Assembly: GCF_031877795.1 (NCBI RefSeq)
Contig: NC_133931.1
Coordinates: 131,974,621 to 132,038,620, forward strand
DNA: 64,000 bases
Reading direction: 5' to 3'
Origin: Strix aluco
Lineage: Eukaryota > Chordata > Aves > Strigiformes > Strigidae
Shown: positions 11,696 through 21,085 of the stretch, piece by piece
How positions within the stretch are numbered: position 1 is the stretch's first letter
Layout: every line of letters starts with the position of its first letter
Program-made: the position numbers and the translations under genes
Notes under the pieces: model-generated
Database searches by the model: none
What the model saw: only the letters and a program-made list of their open reading frames with translations
What the model was told of the DNA's origin: nothing

Positions 11696-14600
11696 GTGAG
11701 CGCCGACGGCCGCTGCTCCGCCCGGCGGCCCCCCGGGTGTGCGGGAGCGGGGGGGGCCGGGGCGGGGGGTCCGCGCTGAGCGCCGGCCGCTGTCGCCCCG
11801 CAGGAGGAGCTGCCACTGCCCCTGGAGCACTTTCTGCAGAGGATGGCCCGGAGACCCCGGCCCCAGCAGTTCTTCGGCCTCATGGGCAAGCGGGATGCCG
11901 GTGAGCGGGGCGGGGGGCTCGGTCCCTCTCACGCCCCCCTGCATGCTTCTTCTCCCGGTGCCGTTCCAAACTTCACGGCGGTTGCCACGCTCGGTTTTGA
12001 TGCCTTAAACCTTTCCCGAAAGCTGCGGCGGGGGTTGTTTGGTTTGGGGATGTTGGGTTTTTGTTTGTTTTTTGGTTTTTTTGCAAGTTTAATATCAGAT
12101 AAATTCACTGGTCAGAAAAGAGTGGGCTCACATTAAAGTGGTAACTGCACACCAATTACAGCACGTAAATACCAGTGAGGAATACCACGATAGTTCACAG
12201 GTTGGCATATGTGCCACCGAATTGCCCGAGTGTGGAAATCGTTTGTGTATACAGGTATTGCCGAGTTTTCTACATGTTTACTGATCCAAGAACTGATCTA
12301 AGAAATTGGAGTTAAACAGATCTAAATTGTGTGGGTTTAGGTAAAACAAGTTTTTGTAGTCCTTTCAAAGAGAAATGCAGCTGTAAAAAATCGCCTTAAT
12401 TTCCCTTAAGTGGAATATGTGTAGGGTAGTTTCTGTATTTGATTCTTTGAAGCATTGCGGTAGCATCATGTGTATATGCCAATCCTTTTTCAATAACTCT
12501 TTTTCCTTTTTTTCTCTTTTCTTTCCTCTTCCAATTAGGGTATGGCCAGATCTCTCACAAAAGTAAGTTAAAAAAATGCAAATATTATAAGTGATTATTA
12601 GAAGATATTCAAATAGGGGAGAGTGTGTTTGAGGGGATTAGTTAGAAGGTGGACTGGGTTCAGCTAAGGACTGGTAGCACCGATGGTGGAGGAATGTTCT
12701 GTTAAAGGATTGAATCCCCACCCCAGTGCAGCCGTGAGCCTGTACCTCATCTGAGCTGCCAGAAGCCTTGAGATTTCAATCCGCGTTAATATGTGGATGT
12801 TGCAGCTCTCTCTTATTTCCCATGGGGGGGATTCTGTAAGCCTTTCTCATAGGCAAGGCAGGCTTACTGCCAGACTCGGAGAGGAGCAATTAAGACGGCA
12901 AAATCTGGAAAATTAGAATAGTGAATTCCCAAATCCCTGAGAATAATTCCACGGGAGAGCCCATATCACTGCATGCGCGATACTGTATCTGTGCTCTCAG
13001 CGTTGTCTGGGTGGGAATCAGACCCCCGCTCACAGCAGGGGCTGATTGATGATGTGCTGCCATATAAACAAGCATATCTTGCTCCATTAATAAGTGTGCC
13101 TTGCTTTGCTTCTGTGTAACACTGAGCAGGACGTGGTGTCAGCAGTGTGATGTTACCTTGTTCTGCACAGTGATAGTTTTATTCCCTGAATTTATCTGAA
13201 GATGCTTAGACAGGAGCCGGAAGACTTTTAATAAGTAAAATTGCTATTGTATTCTGTGAGACCTCCTTTGTCCACAGAGGTCGATAACTGTCCTGGTGTT
13301 CTGTTAGCCACAAGATTTTATCACTAGGATTATGTGTTGGAAGACCAATTAAAGAGTTGATACAAAGCTTGTGCCAAGTAACCTGCTGACTAAAGTAAAA
13401 AGTTAACAGCTTTCTGAAACTGCTTCGGCTTGAAGAAATACTGGTGAGGTCTGAGGGTCATTTGTCTTGCTTTGTAGATGAATTAGCCAAGCAAAATTAT
13501 TTCCAAAGAGAAATTTCTAAGTTTGCCTCAAAAGTCAACTTACAGAAAGAAGAACGGCTGCTTTTCGTTCCTTATCTGAAACTATAGCTACCTCTGTAAC
13601 TGTTACATGCTGTAGGTCAAAACTTGGGGTAATTTATCCTCTACACATCCAGTGCCTTGAGGAGTACTAATGGGACTGGAAGGTAATACCTGAACTCATA
13701 AATATTCCAAAAATAGAGGCAGCCTGTCTAGCTCAGACGTGTCCAGACATAGAGTCCCATTGGCTTCCTCTCCAGTAAGGGCTCTGCCTGACCTGCAAGG
13801 AAGATTTCTCTTACACGTTGCAGAAGAAAACACCAACAGGTAGAAGACATGCATCACACAGATGCAGGCTATACCAAGACACTGCCTTCTTGTGCATTAG
13901 CTCAAATTAATAGGAATTGTACTAGTAGAAGAGTAAGAATTGGTTGTTTGCCATTGTTTTTCCACTGTCCTCAAAAAACTCAACAAAACAAAAAGTCTAT
14001 CTGAGTTAATGAGAGGATGTTCACTAACTGGCCCATGCCTTGGTCTAACCTGTTTAGTCTGATTAGTCAGACTGATGTTAATTCTTCATTGTCTGAGAGT
14101 GTTGTGAGCAACTAGTCTGTGAGATTAAGTTTAGCAGCCTGTGTCTTCCTTCCTTGCGAGAACATGTTATCTTAAAAGCCTGACTGTTTAAAATGTATTA
14201 AAACACCCCCAAATATATTTTTTTCAGGGCATAAAACAGACTCCTTTGTTGGACTTATGGGCAAAAGATCTTTAAATTCTGGTATGTATATGACTAAATC
14301 TAATCATTCTGTTGCCTCTTTGTTCTCTCCCAGTGGATGGAAGAAGAAGTCTTTATGTAGTGTAGCCCCAGAGTTCTCTGAAAAAGGATCAGGATTTTCT
14401 TTGTTAATCAAGATATTTCAGAGTCTGCTTCACCCCAGTGCTTGAGATGATCAGGCTGGTCTGAGCTGCAGGCAAGGTCAGGTAGAAGTCCCCAGGGTGC
14501 TTTCCTTACTTAGAAAAAACTAAATTTTACTGACACATCAAGAAAAATTGAGAGGCTGACAATGTGAAGCTCATTTAAACTTGTGATCCATATCCAGATC

Positions 14601-16796
14601 TCCCTGAGTAAAGGGATACCCTCATCATCTCTGGAGATCATTACTCCTCAAACTTGGAGCAGAAGGTGGAAGAGCAGAGATCTGCCATTAACACCACCTC
14701 ATTTTTCAGGTCAAGCTGTTAAACATTTCCAGCCTCTTCCAGCTTTTCATTTTTCCTAAAAGGGAAATAGCAACAAGCATTTTAAGCTTTGAACTGATAC
14801 TGTGAATTTGTGTTATTTTCCCATAGCATCCATATAGAGCAGAAGCCTCCTCCCTCATGTGCACAACCCCTGTGGGTAACTGCAGACTGCCAGTAGCTCT
14901 AGCTTCCCTGGGCTGTACTTGGGAAATCCCTCACTGTCAACCATAAAGTGTCAGTTAATTCCCCAGAACAGGAATTAAAAAAATAAACCTAATACGTATT
15001 TCATGTCTCTGAAATAGTACTCACTGTTTTTTGTTAAATGGATGATAAAAGTTAAATTACTAGCTGACACCTTTATATTATGTGGATACACGCTGTGATC
15101 TATATTCTGCAATTATGGTTGTCAGTAACTTTTATTTTCAATTAAACCCTGTTCAGACTAGTAATATTGCTCTCTGCATCATTTTGCAAATTGCTATGTA
15201 TCATGAATAATTTTGTACAATTTTATCTGTGGTGGCAATAGCTATTAAATGCATAATACCTGTAAATATATCTACTATCACAAAAGTAAATAGCCTAAAA
15301 ATAATAAATTTGGTTTGGTTTCCATTGGGGTTACATTTACATTAATATGAGAAATGTAACATATAGCAAATGTTTAAAAAAGGCTAAGATTTTATGGCCC
15401 TGATTTCAAAATTGCTGGTATAGTCAGGATACTGTTATGTGGTATTTGTAACAAAGGAGGATAATGAAGTTTTACCCTGTCGGGCTATGTAATACCTGCC
15501 TGACAGGTAAAACTAGAATTCACTGCTTTTCTGCCCGATTCCCTGAGAGGAAAATGGTAAGAACTTGCTTCTGCTCCTAAGGACTGCGTAATCAAAGCAA
15601 GATCAGGAGTACGTGCTAGGACTGTCTTTACTTACCCCTACTGAAATATATTTAACTGGGCAGGACCTTTTCTTGGTGCCATGCCTTGGTGCCATGGTTT
15701 TCTTTTTGTTCAGAAAGCCCCTGAGTCCCCTGGCAATGTGTAGGAGTTTACATTGCCCTGCTGCTGGGTGTGAGCGCGGTGCTGATTTAAAGCCTCGTGT
15801 GACAAAGCAGGGTACCGGGATGCTGGTGTCTCAGTCCCTGGTTTGATAAAATGGGGTCTGACACCAACTGTCTCCCAAGCTGTGCAGTCTGTCAGATGAA
15901 CGCTCCAGGTAGAAGCTAGAAAAAAATCACACGTACAGTAAAGATACTGTAGCAATCCATATTGAGAAAGAAAGCTCAACTCATTTTGCATTTAGCCTGG
16001 TGAAAATTGAAGTCTTACTAATTTAAAACTGTCACTGATCCAAAATGTCAGCTCCCTGCAGGACGTGGTGCTGAATCCCCCCAAACCAGCTGTGTGTTTG
16101 CATGCAATAGTCAGGCGTGCATACGCTCTGTGAAAGCAATCCTCCCTTTGGGGTGGAAGCAAAGACGATTCTGGTGACCAACTACATCACCCTAGGGTCA
16201 GGGTCTCTGGGTTTCTCTCTCATTTTAAAAGAGCAAGGAGAGATCTACTGCTACTAAACACTAAATATGTTACTGAAGACTATTTTAGGCTGCAGTTAGT
16301 CCACAGGGTAGTCTGAGGTTTCCTTAGCTCCTGCTGCAGATTTTAGTAAAAGGTATCTCTGTGTGCAGGGCTTGGGAACAGGGAGGTTCTCAACCTGAAA
16401 GAGCTGACTGCAGGACAGAAGGTTCATGCAGAATTAGATGGATTACTGGGAAGTAAAGAGGCTCTGAGTTAATGGTGCATTGAACAGCTTGATAGATGAG
16501 AGGTAGAAAGCACTGCTCGCAGACCTTTAGCCTCCTGGAGGATAGTGTAGTCTGAGGGGTAAAACCAAATCAAAGCAGCTCAGAGTTGGGCAGCGAGCCC
16601 TCATCTTCCAAACACCCCTCAGTTCCAAACATGCTGATGGGGTCTGGTGGTGACCCAGCAGGCTGCAGATCTCTGACATTTCCTTGTGCTTGTTGGGGTT
16701 TACACAAGGCTGCACCATGTGCTTCATTCTACTTCATTTTTTGCAGGATCCTCTGAAAGGAGCATAGCACAGAATTACGAACGGAGGCGTAAATGA
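11573..16796 (+). CDS. TAC1: TAC1: preprotachykinin A, gamma-type precursor (five coding exons, 115 aa)
   Basis: This gene encodes the secreted precursor of substance P and neurokinin A, neuropeptides that act on tachykinin receptors. Coding exons are 11573-11695, 11804-11900, 12539-12562, 14228-14281 and 16747-16796. All introns obey GT-AG, and the joined frame is 115 codons plus TGA. Residues 1-19 form a signal peptide ending ALA, and residues 20-57 are acidic prosegment with the family motif DDLSYWSDW. Substance P is residues 58-68 ([11 protein letters not shown], then the GKR amidation and cleavage site). Neurokinin A is residues 83-92 ([10 protein letters not shown], then GKR). Residues 72-92 give a neuropeptide-gamma-type 21-mer. 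The C-terminus ends YERRRK. Compared with mammalian beta-preprotachykinin (129 aa), the block encoded by mammalian exon 4 is missing and I found no candidate exon for it. ASNS lies downstream in the opposite direction. Confidence 0.97.
11804..11900 (+). CDS. TAC1: TAC1 coding exon 2 (substance P exon)
   Basis: It encodes residues 42-73 plus one base of codon 74. It contains substance P with Arg at position 3 in place of the mammalian Lys. Arg-Arg lies at residues 57-58, where cleavage between the two leaves the second Arg as SP residue 1. Gly-Lys-Arg follows, for C-terminal amidation and cleavage. The acceptor is CCCCGCAG and the donor GTGAGC. The exon is 97 bases long. Confidence 0.97.
12539..12562 (+). 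CDS. TAC1: TAC1 micro-exon (neuropeptide gamma linker)
   Basis: This 24-base exon completes Gly74, encodes YGQISHK and gives the first base of Arg82. It corresponds to mammalian exon 5 (GHGQISHK), with Tyr replacing His. A long pyrimidine tract ending CAATTAG precedes it and GTAAGT follows. Its length is a multiple of three, so skipping it would keep the frame. Confidence 0.93.
14228..14281 (+). CDS. TAC1: TAC1 neurokinin A exon
   Basis: It encodes the end of Arg82, then neurokinin A, Gly-Lys-Arg, and SLNS, plus the first base of Gly100. The Lys81-Arg82 pair just before neurokinin A is the cleavage site that releases it. The acceptor is TTTTTTTCAG and the donor GTATGT. The exon is 54 bases long, so skipping it (the mammalian alpha form) would preserve frame and drop neurokinin A. 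Confidence 0.96.
16747..16796 (+). CDS. TAC1: TAC1 last coding exon (C-terminal flanking peptide)
   Basis: It encodes the end of Gly100, residues 101-115 and TGA. The sequence [15 protein letters not shown] aligns with the mammalian ending (YERSAMQNYERRR) and has one additional C-terminal Lys. A TTTTTTGCAG acceptor precedes it. Confidence 0.95.
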
Positions 16797-16810
16797 GGCA
16801 TTCCCGTGCA

Positions 16811-16893
16811 TTATTTATTAAACTTCATTTGTTCCAATGGCCAATGCAGTGTAATATAAACTAACCACTCTACGGAATAACTATTTATTTATT
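16811..16893 (+). promoter_or_regulatory. TAC1: AU-rich elements in the TAC1 3' UTR
   Basis: TTATTTATT occurs at 16,811-16,819 and 16,885-16,893, the second inside a longer TATTTATTTATTATTA run. Such nonamers are bound by AU-rich-element proteins and usually shorten mRNA half-life. Their function here is inferred. Confidence 0.55.
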
Positions 16894-16939
16894 ATTAACC
16901 AAATTTTTTTTCCCTTGTTTTTTTTTGAGTTGTACCTTC

Positions 16940-16945
16940 AATAAA
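16940..16945 (+). terminator. TAC1: Proximal TAC1 poly(A) signal
   Basis: AATAAA lies about 145 bases after the stop codon, and the GT-rich 'gtgtaggtgcgttgtgg' follows about 35 bases further on. Confidence 0.7.
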
Positions 16946-17345
16946 ATTATTTTTCATATTGTGGCAGCGATAGATCTTGTGTAGGTGCGTTGTGGTTCTG
17001 AAAGAACCAGCAACCCTGGTGATGTCTCACAACAAAGCACATTGATATGACCTGTGAAGTTATGTTCACTAAACAAAGAAAATATTCCTTTGTCATTGAA
17101 AGTGAGTCTATCAGCTTCACAGCCAGTGCAGAACAGAGCTGATGTACAGTCTAGTGCCTCGATTTGTTTTCATGGTTTATAATGTACTGTAATTTCCGTA
17201 TCAAAAATATATTTGTATCATTGCAGCATGTTTTATGTTTTGTGACTACGTATCTATATATTTTAAAAAGGGGGGTGGGAAAGGTTTGAATGGGAATCCG
17301 AGGTCTTCATTTCATAGTCTGGAATTTTATGATAGTAACATTTTA

Positions 17346-17351
17346 AATAAA
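17346..17351 (+). terminator. TAC1: Possible distal TAC1 poly(A) signal
   Basis: AATAAA lies about 550 bases after the stop codon, followed by 'tttctttggtgatagttatgg', which is moderately U/GU-rich. Confidence 0.45.
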
Positions 17352-17370
17352 AACTACTCTGGGGATTTTG

Positions 17371-18748
17371 CAACATACTTTCTTTGGTGATAGTTATGGA
17401 GTTATTTCCCATGTTGGTCTGAAATGAGACTCAGATTCAAGCAACAGTGGTCTGAGACTGGAAGGAAATATCAAATAGCTTCCTTTTTCAGGGAGGCTGT
17501 GAGCCTCCTAGGGTGGGTTTGGCCAATGTTTGGGGGATTTGCTACTGGAGACAGGCGTTCCTGGGATTGCTCCAGGTCACTCAAAGTGCCATCCATCCTA
17601 AAACCTATGGAAATCAAGAAGTGTGTTGACTGAATGAAAAGGGCCCGATGTATCCCCTACCTCCAAGTGGAATAATTTGCTGTGGAATTCATCCACTATT
17701 GCAGGTTTATTATTTGAAAGCCAAGCTTTTAATAAATTCTAGCCCTCAGATTCACAATAAAAACACCTGTTAGCTTGAATCCATTCAATAGAAGAGAAAA
17801 AAAATGTGAGTGTAATTATCTTTTTAATGAAAATGTCTGGTTACTATATTTCTAGAACAGTCCCAAAATGCTACATCCATCTCACCAGATGCCAAGGCAT
17901 CTGCAGATCTATATTCTTTCCACCTGCTAAAAGCTATACTTCTCTGTTTGATGCTAGCATACAAGCTTTCATCATAGATGAATCAGCAGTGAAAACAGCC
18001 AGCGTATACAAACCAAATTTCAAAGTAAGTAATACAAAGTGATTAACTGGTTGTTGCTTTCCATTTTGCAAGTGAACTTGGCAACCTGAGGTATCCCCAC
18101 AACTGCACGCATTAAGAGCAGGTGGACATAGGACCACCCTCTTGCTAGGTTTGGAGCAGCACCTAAGCCTGCCCATGCTTAAAACAGACCCCACTTCCAA
18201 CTAAGTAGGAGCCAGTTCTAGCGAGGTGGGGGGGCTACACAGTGGGAAAACTGAGGCAGATTTGTGACAGGGACCATGCTCATGTGAGACACAGTAGTTG
18301 TACTGCCACTCTGCCAGCTCTTTGTCTTGCCGGGGCTAATTTTCAGACTAATAAACTTCTGTATGAGCTCCCACTGAGCTCAGTGAGGGGGGAAGCTGAT
18401 TGCTGGGCTAACAGCATGGCAAAAGGACTGTGGAAATGCATGTTGAATAACGCTCAGCAAAGGGTAAAAAGAAATAAAAAGCTTTAAAATGCTGTTCCCC
18501 AAGCCTGGAGGCCCACAATGCTCCCAGAGCGTGCTGAATTGTGAGACACAGAGAGGAAAGAAAAAGCCCTGCTGCTGGCTCCCAGCAGCCTGCACATCTC
18601 TCAAACCTCCCCGCAGAAGCAACCACTGCAAATATATTTGCATCCAGAGAAAGCCACACAAGACCGAGTGGGCTTTAAGTGTTTGGAGGACAGCACAGGT
18701 ATTAGTTAACAGCATCTGGCAAAGGTCTGGGACTGAATTTTCTGGCAA
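17371..18748. other. Intergenic, nothing recognised
   Basis: This is mixed-composition DNA between TAC1 and the first CR1 copy. It has only short open frames (139 codons or fewer) and no similarity I recognise. Confidence 0.55.
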
Positions 18749-19580
18749 AATCATAGATTCATAGAATGGTTTGGGTTGGAAGGCACCTTTAAATATCATC
18801 TAGTATAACACCCTGCCATGGTCAGGGACATCTTTCACTAGATCAGGTTTTTCAAAGCCCCATCCAACCTGACCTTGAACACTTCCAGGGATGGGGCATC
18901 CACAGTGTCTCTGGGCAACCTGATCCTGGGTTGTGAGATTGGATCTAAATCTACCCTCAGTTCAAAACTGGTGCTCTTTGTCCTATCTCTACAGGCCCTC
19001 GTAAAAAGTCTCTCTCAGTCTGTTTTATAAGCCCCTTTTATATACTGAAAGGTCACTATAAGGTCTCCTTGGAGCCTTCTCTTCTCCAGGCTGAACAACC
19101 CCAACTCTCTCAGCTTTTATTCATAGGAGAGGGTTTCCAGCCCTCTGACAATTTTCATGGCCCTCCTCTGGACCCGCTCCAGCCAGTCCACATCTTTCTT
19201 GTGCTGAGGACTCCAGAGCTGGACACAGTACTCCAGGTGTGGTCTCACCAGAATGGAGTCAAAGGGGAGAATCTCCTCCCTCGACTTGCTGACCACACTT
19301 CTTTTGATGCAGCCCAGGATATGTTTGGCTTTCTGGGCTGCTGGCACACATTGCCAGCTCATGTCCAGTAACCCCAAGTCCTTCCCCGCAGGGCTGCTCT
19401 CAATCCATTCATCCCCCAGTCTGTACTGATAGTGGGGATTGCTCTGGCCCAGGTGCAGGACCTTGCACTTTGTCTTGTTGAACTTCATGAGTTTTGCATG
19501 GGCTCACTCCTCAAGCCTGTCAAGGTCGCTCTGGATGGCACATCCCTTCCCTCTAGTGTATCAACTGCACCACCACTGTT
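18749..19580 (-). mobile_element. CR1 LINE, 5'-truncated and mutated
   Basis: The + strand starts with a degenerate CR1 tail (tcatagattcatagaatggtttgggttgg), so the element lies on the - strand. The - strand frame at 19,488-19,117 gives the CR1 ORF2 segment after the reverse-transcriptase core, including [27 protein letters not shown] and [11 protein letters not shown]. Elsewhere the frame is broken, so this copy is inactive. The 5' boundary near 19,580 is approximate. Confidence 0.88.
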
Positions 19581-19837
19581 TTCTATAGAAGGAAAGGCCT
19601 TCAAAATATTCTCCTGTTACGTGGCTGTCTGATGAGTGGCTTTAATCTGACATTTGAAACAACTCAATTTCCACTGGCAAAATAACGTCAGATTTGCATT
19701 AATTTAGGTTTTGAACAATAAGATTAAAATTGACATTGATTTATATGTTTGCATAGACATACATTCCAAGCTAGAAATAAACCAAACACATAACAAAAGG
19801 CACGGCCTGGAATGTCCCAGCCGACTCTACCAACAAT

Positions 19838-21085
19838 ACAGAATCACAGAATCACAGAATTGTCTAGGTTGGAAAAGACCTTGAAGATCATCCAGTCCAA
19901 CCATTAATCTAACATTGACAGTTCCCAACTACACCATATCCCTCAGCGCTATGTCGACCCTACTCTTAAACACCTCCAGGGATGGGGACTCCACCACCTC
20001 CCTGGGCAGCCCATTCCAACACCTAACAACCCGTTCTGTAAAGAAATGCTTCCTAATATCTAGTCTAAACCTTCCCTGGTGCAACCTGAGGCCATTACCT
20101 CTTGTCCTATCACTTACTACTTGGTTAAAGAGGCTCATCCCCAGCTCTCTGCAACCTCCTTTCAGGTAGTTGTAGAGGGCGATGAGGTCTCCCCTCAGCC
20201 TCCTCTTCTCCAGACTAAACAACCCCAGTTCCCTCAGCCGCTCCTCATACGACATGTGCTCCAGACCCTTCACCAGCTTCGTTGCCCTTCTCTGGACACA
20301 CTCGAGTAATTCAATGTCCTTTTTGTAGTGAGGGGCACAAAACTGAACACAGGAATCGAGGTGTGGCCTCACCAGTGTCAAGTACAGGGGCAGGATCACT
20401 TCCCTGTCCCTGCTGGCTATGTTATTTCTGATCCAAGCCAGGATGCCATTGGCCTTCCTGGACACCTGGGCACACTGCTGGCTCATGTTCAGCCGGCTGT
20501 CAATCAACACCCCCAGGTCACTCTCTGACTGGCAGCTCTCCAGCCACTCCTCCCCAAGCCTGTAGCACTGCTGGGGGTTGTTGTGGCCCAAGTGCAGCAC
20601 CCGGCATTTGGCCTTATTGAAACTCCTACAGTTGGCCTTAGCCCGTCGCTCCAGCCTGTCCAGATCTCTCTGCAGAGCCTCCCTACCCTCGAGCAGATCA
20701 ACACTCCCACCCAACTTGGTGTCATCTGCAAACTTACTGAGGGTGCACTCGATCCCCTCATCTAGATCATCAATAAAGATGTTAAACAGGAGTGGCCCCA
20801 AAACCGAGCCCTGGGGGACACCACTCGTGACCGGCTGCCAACTAGATTTAACTCCGTTCACCACAACTCTTCGGGCCTGGCCATCCAGCCAGTTTTTTAC
20901 CCAGCAAAGCGTGTGCCCATCCAAGCCTTGAGCAGCCAGTTTTGCCAGGAGAATGCTGTGGGAAACGGTGTCAAAGGCCTTACTAAAGTCAAGGTAAACT
21001 ACACCCACAGCCTTTCCCTCATCCAATAAGCAGGTCGCCCTGTCGTAGGAGGAGATCAGGTTACAAAAAGACTCTTCATCATATT
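19838..21085 (-). mobile_element. CR1 LINE, 5'-truncated, with an open reverse-transcriptase frame
   Basis: At the 3' end the + strand shows three near-perfect CACAGAAT octamers (19,838-19,860), the CR1 terminal repeat. On the - strand one frame stays open from 21,215 to 19,929. From about residue 44 it is CR1 ORF2: reverse-transcriptase motif A ([11 protein letters not shown]), motif B ([17 protein letters not shown]), the catalytic motif FADD, then the thumb/C-terminal part with [12 protein letters not shown] and [14 protein letters not shown]. The endonuclease domain and the front of the reverse transcriptase are missing, so it cannot move by itself. An unbroken frame over this length suggests fairly recent insertion. 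The first 43 or so codons of the open frame are flanking DNA. Confidence 0.93.

Larger units (their letters stand above)
9950..11950. promoter_or_regulatory. TAC1: CpG island over the TAC1 promoter, exon 1 and first coding exons
   Basis: GC content and CpG frequency rise sharply here compared with the flanking AT-rich DNA. CpG-dense sequence runs from about 9.95 kb through the TATA box at 10,663 and the substance P exon ending at 11,900. Many overlapping open frames on both strands in this interval come from the GC richness and do not look like proteins. The edges are estimated by eye. Confidence 0.75.
16797..17370 (+). other. TAC1: TAC1 3' UTR with two possible poly(A) sites
   Basis: Canonical AATAAA hexamers lie at 16,940-16,945 and 17,346-17,351, each followed by G/T-rich sequence. 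Transcripts could therefore have a 3' UTR of about 170 or about 570 bases. Two AU-rich nonamers (TTATTTATT, at 16,811 and 16,885) lie in the portion shared by both forms. The actual cleavage sites are not known from sequence. Confidence 0.65.

Noticed and set aside
9840-11944. Many overlapping long open frames (up to 256 codons) on both strands around the TAC1 promoter
   Set aside because: They come from very GC-rich or TG/CA-rich sequence with few stop codons, overlap in several frames, and give low-complexity Pro/Arg/Gly, Cys/Val or His/Thr translations. Only the tachykinin exons are supported.
19915-20931. Open frames of 60-117 codons on the + strand across the CR1 copies
   Set aside because: They are antisense shadows of the CR1 ORF2 frame.
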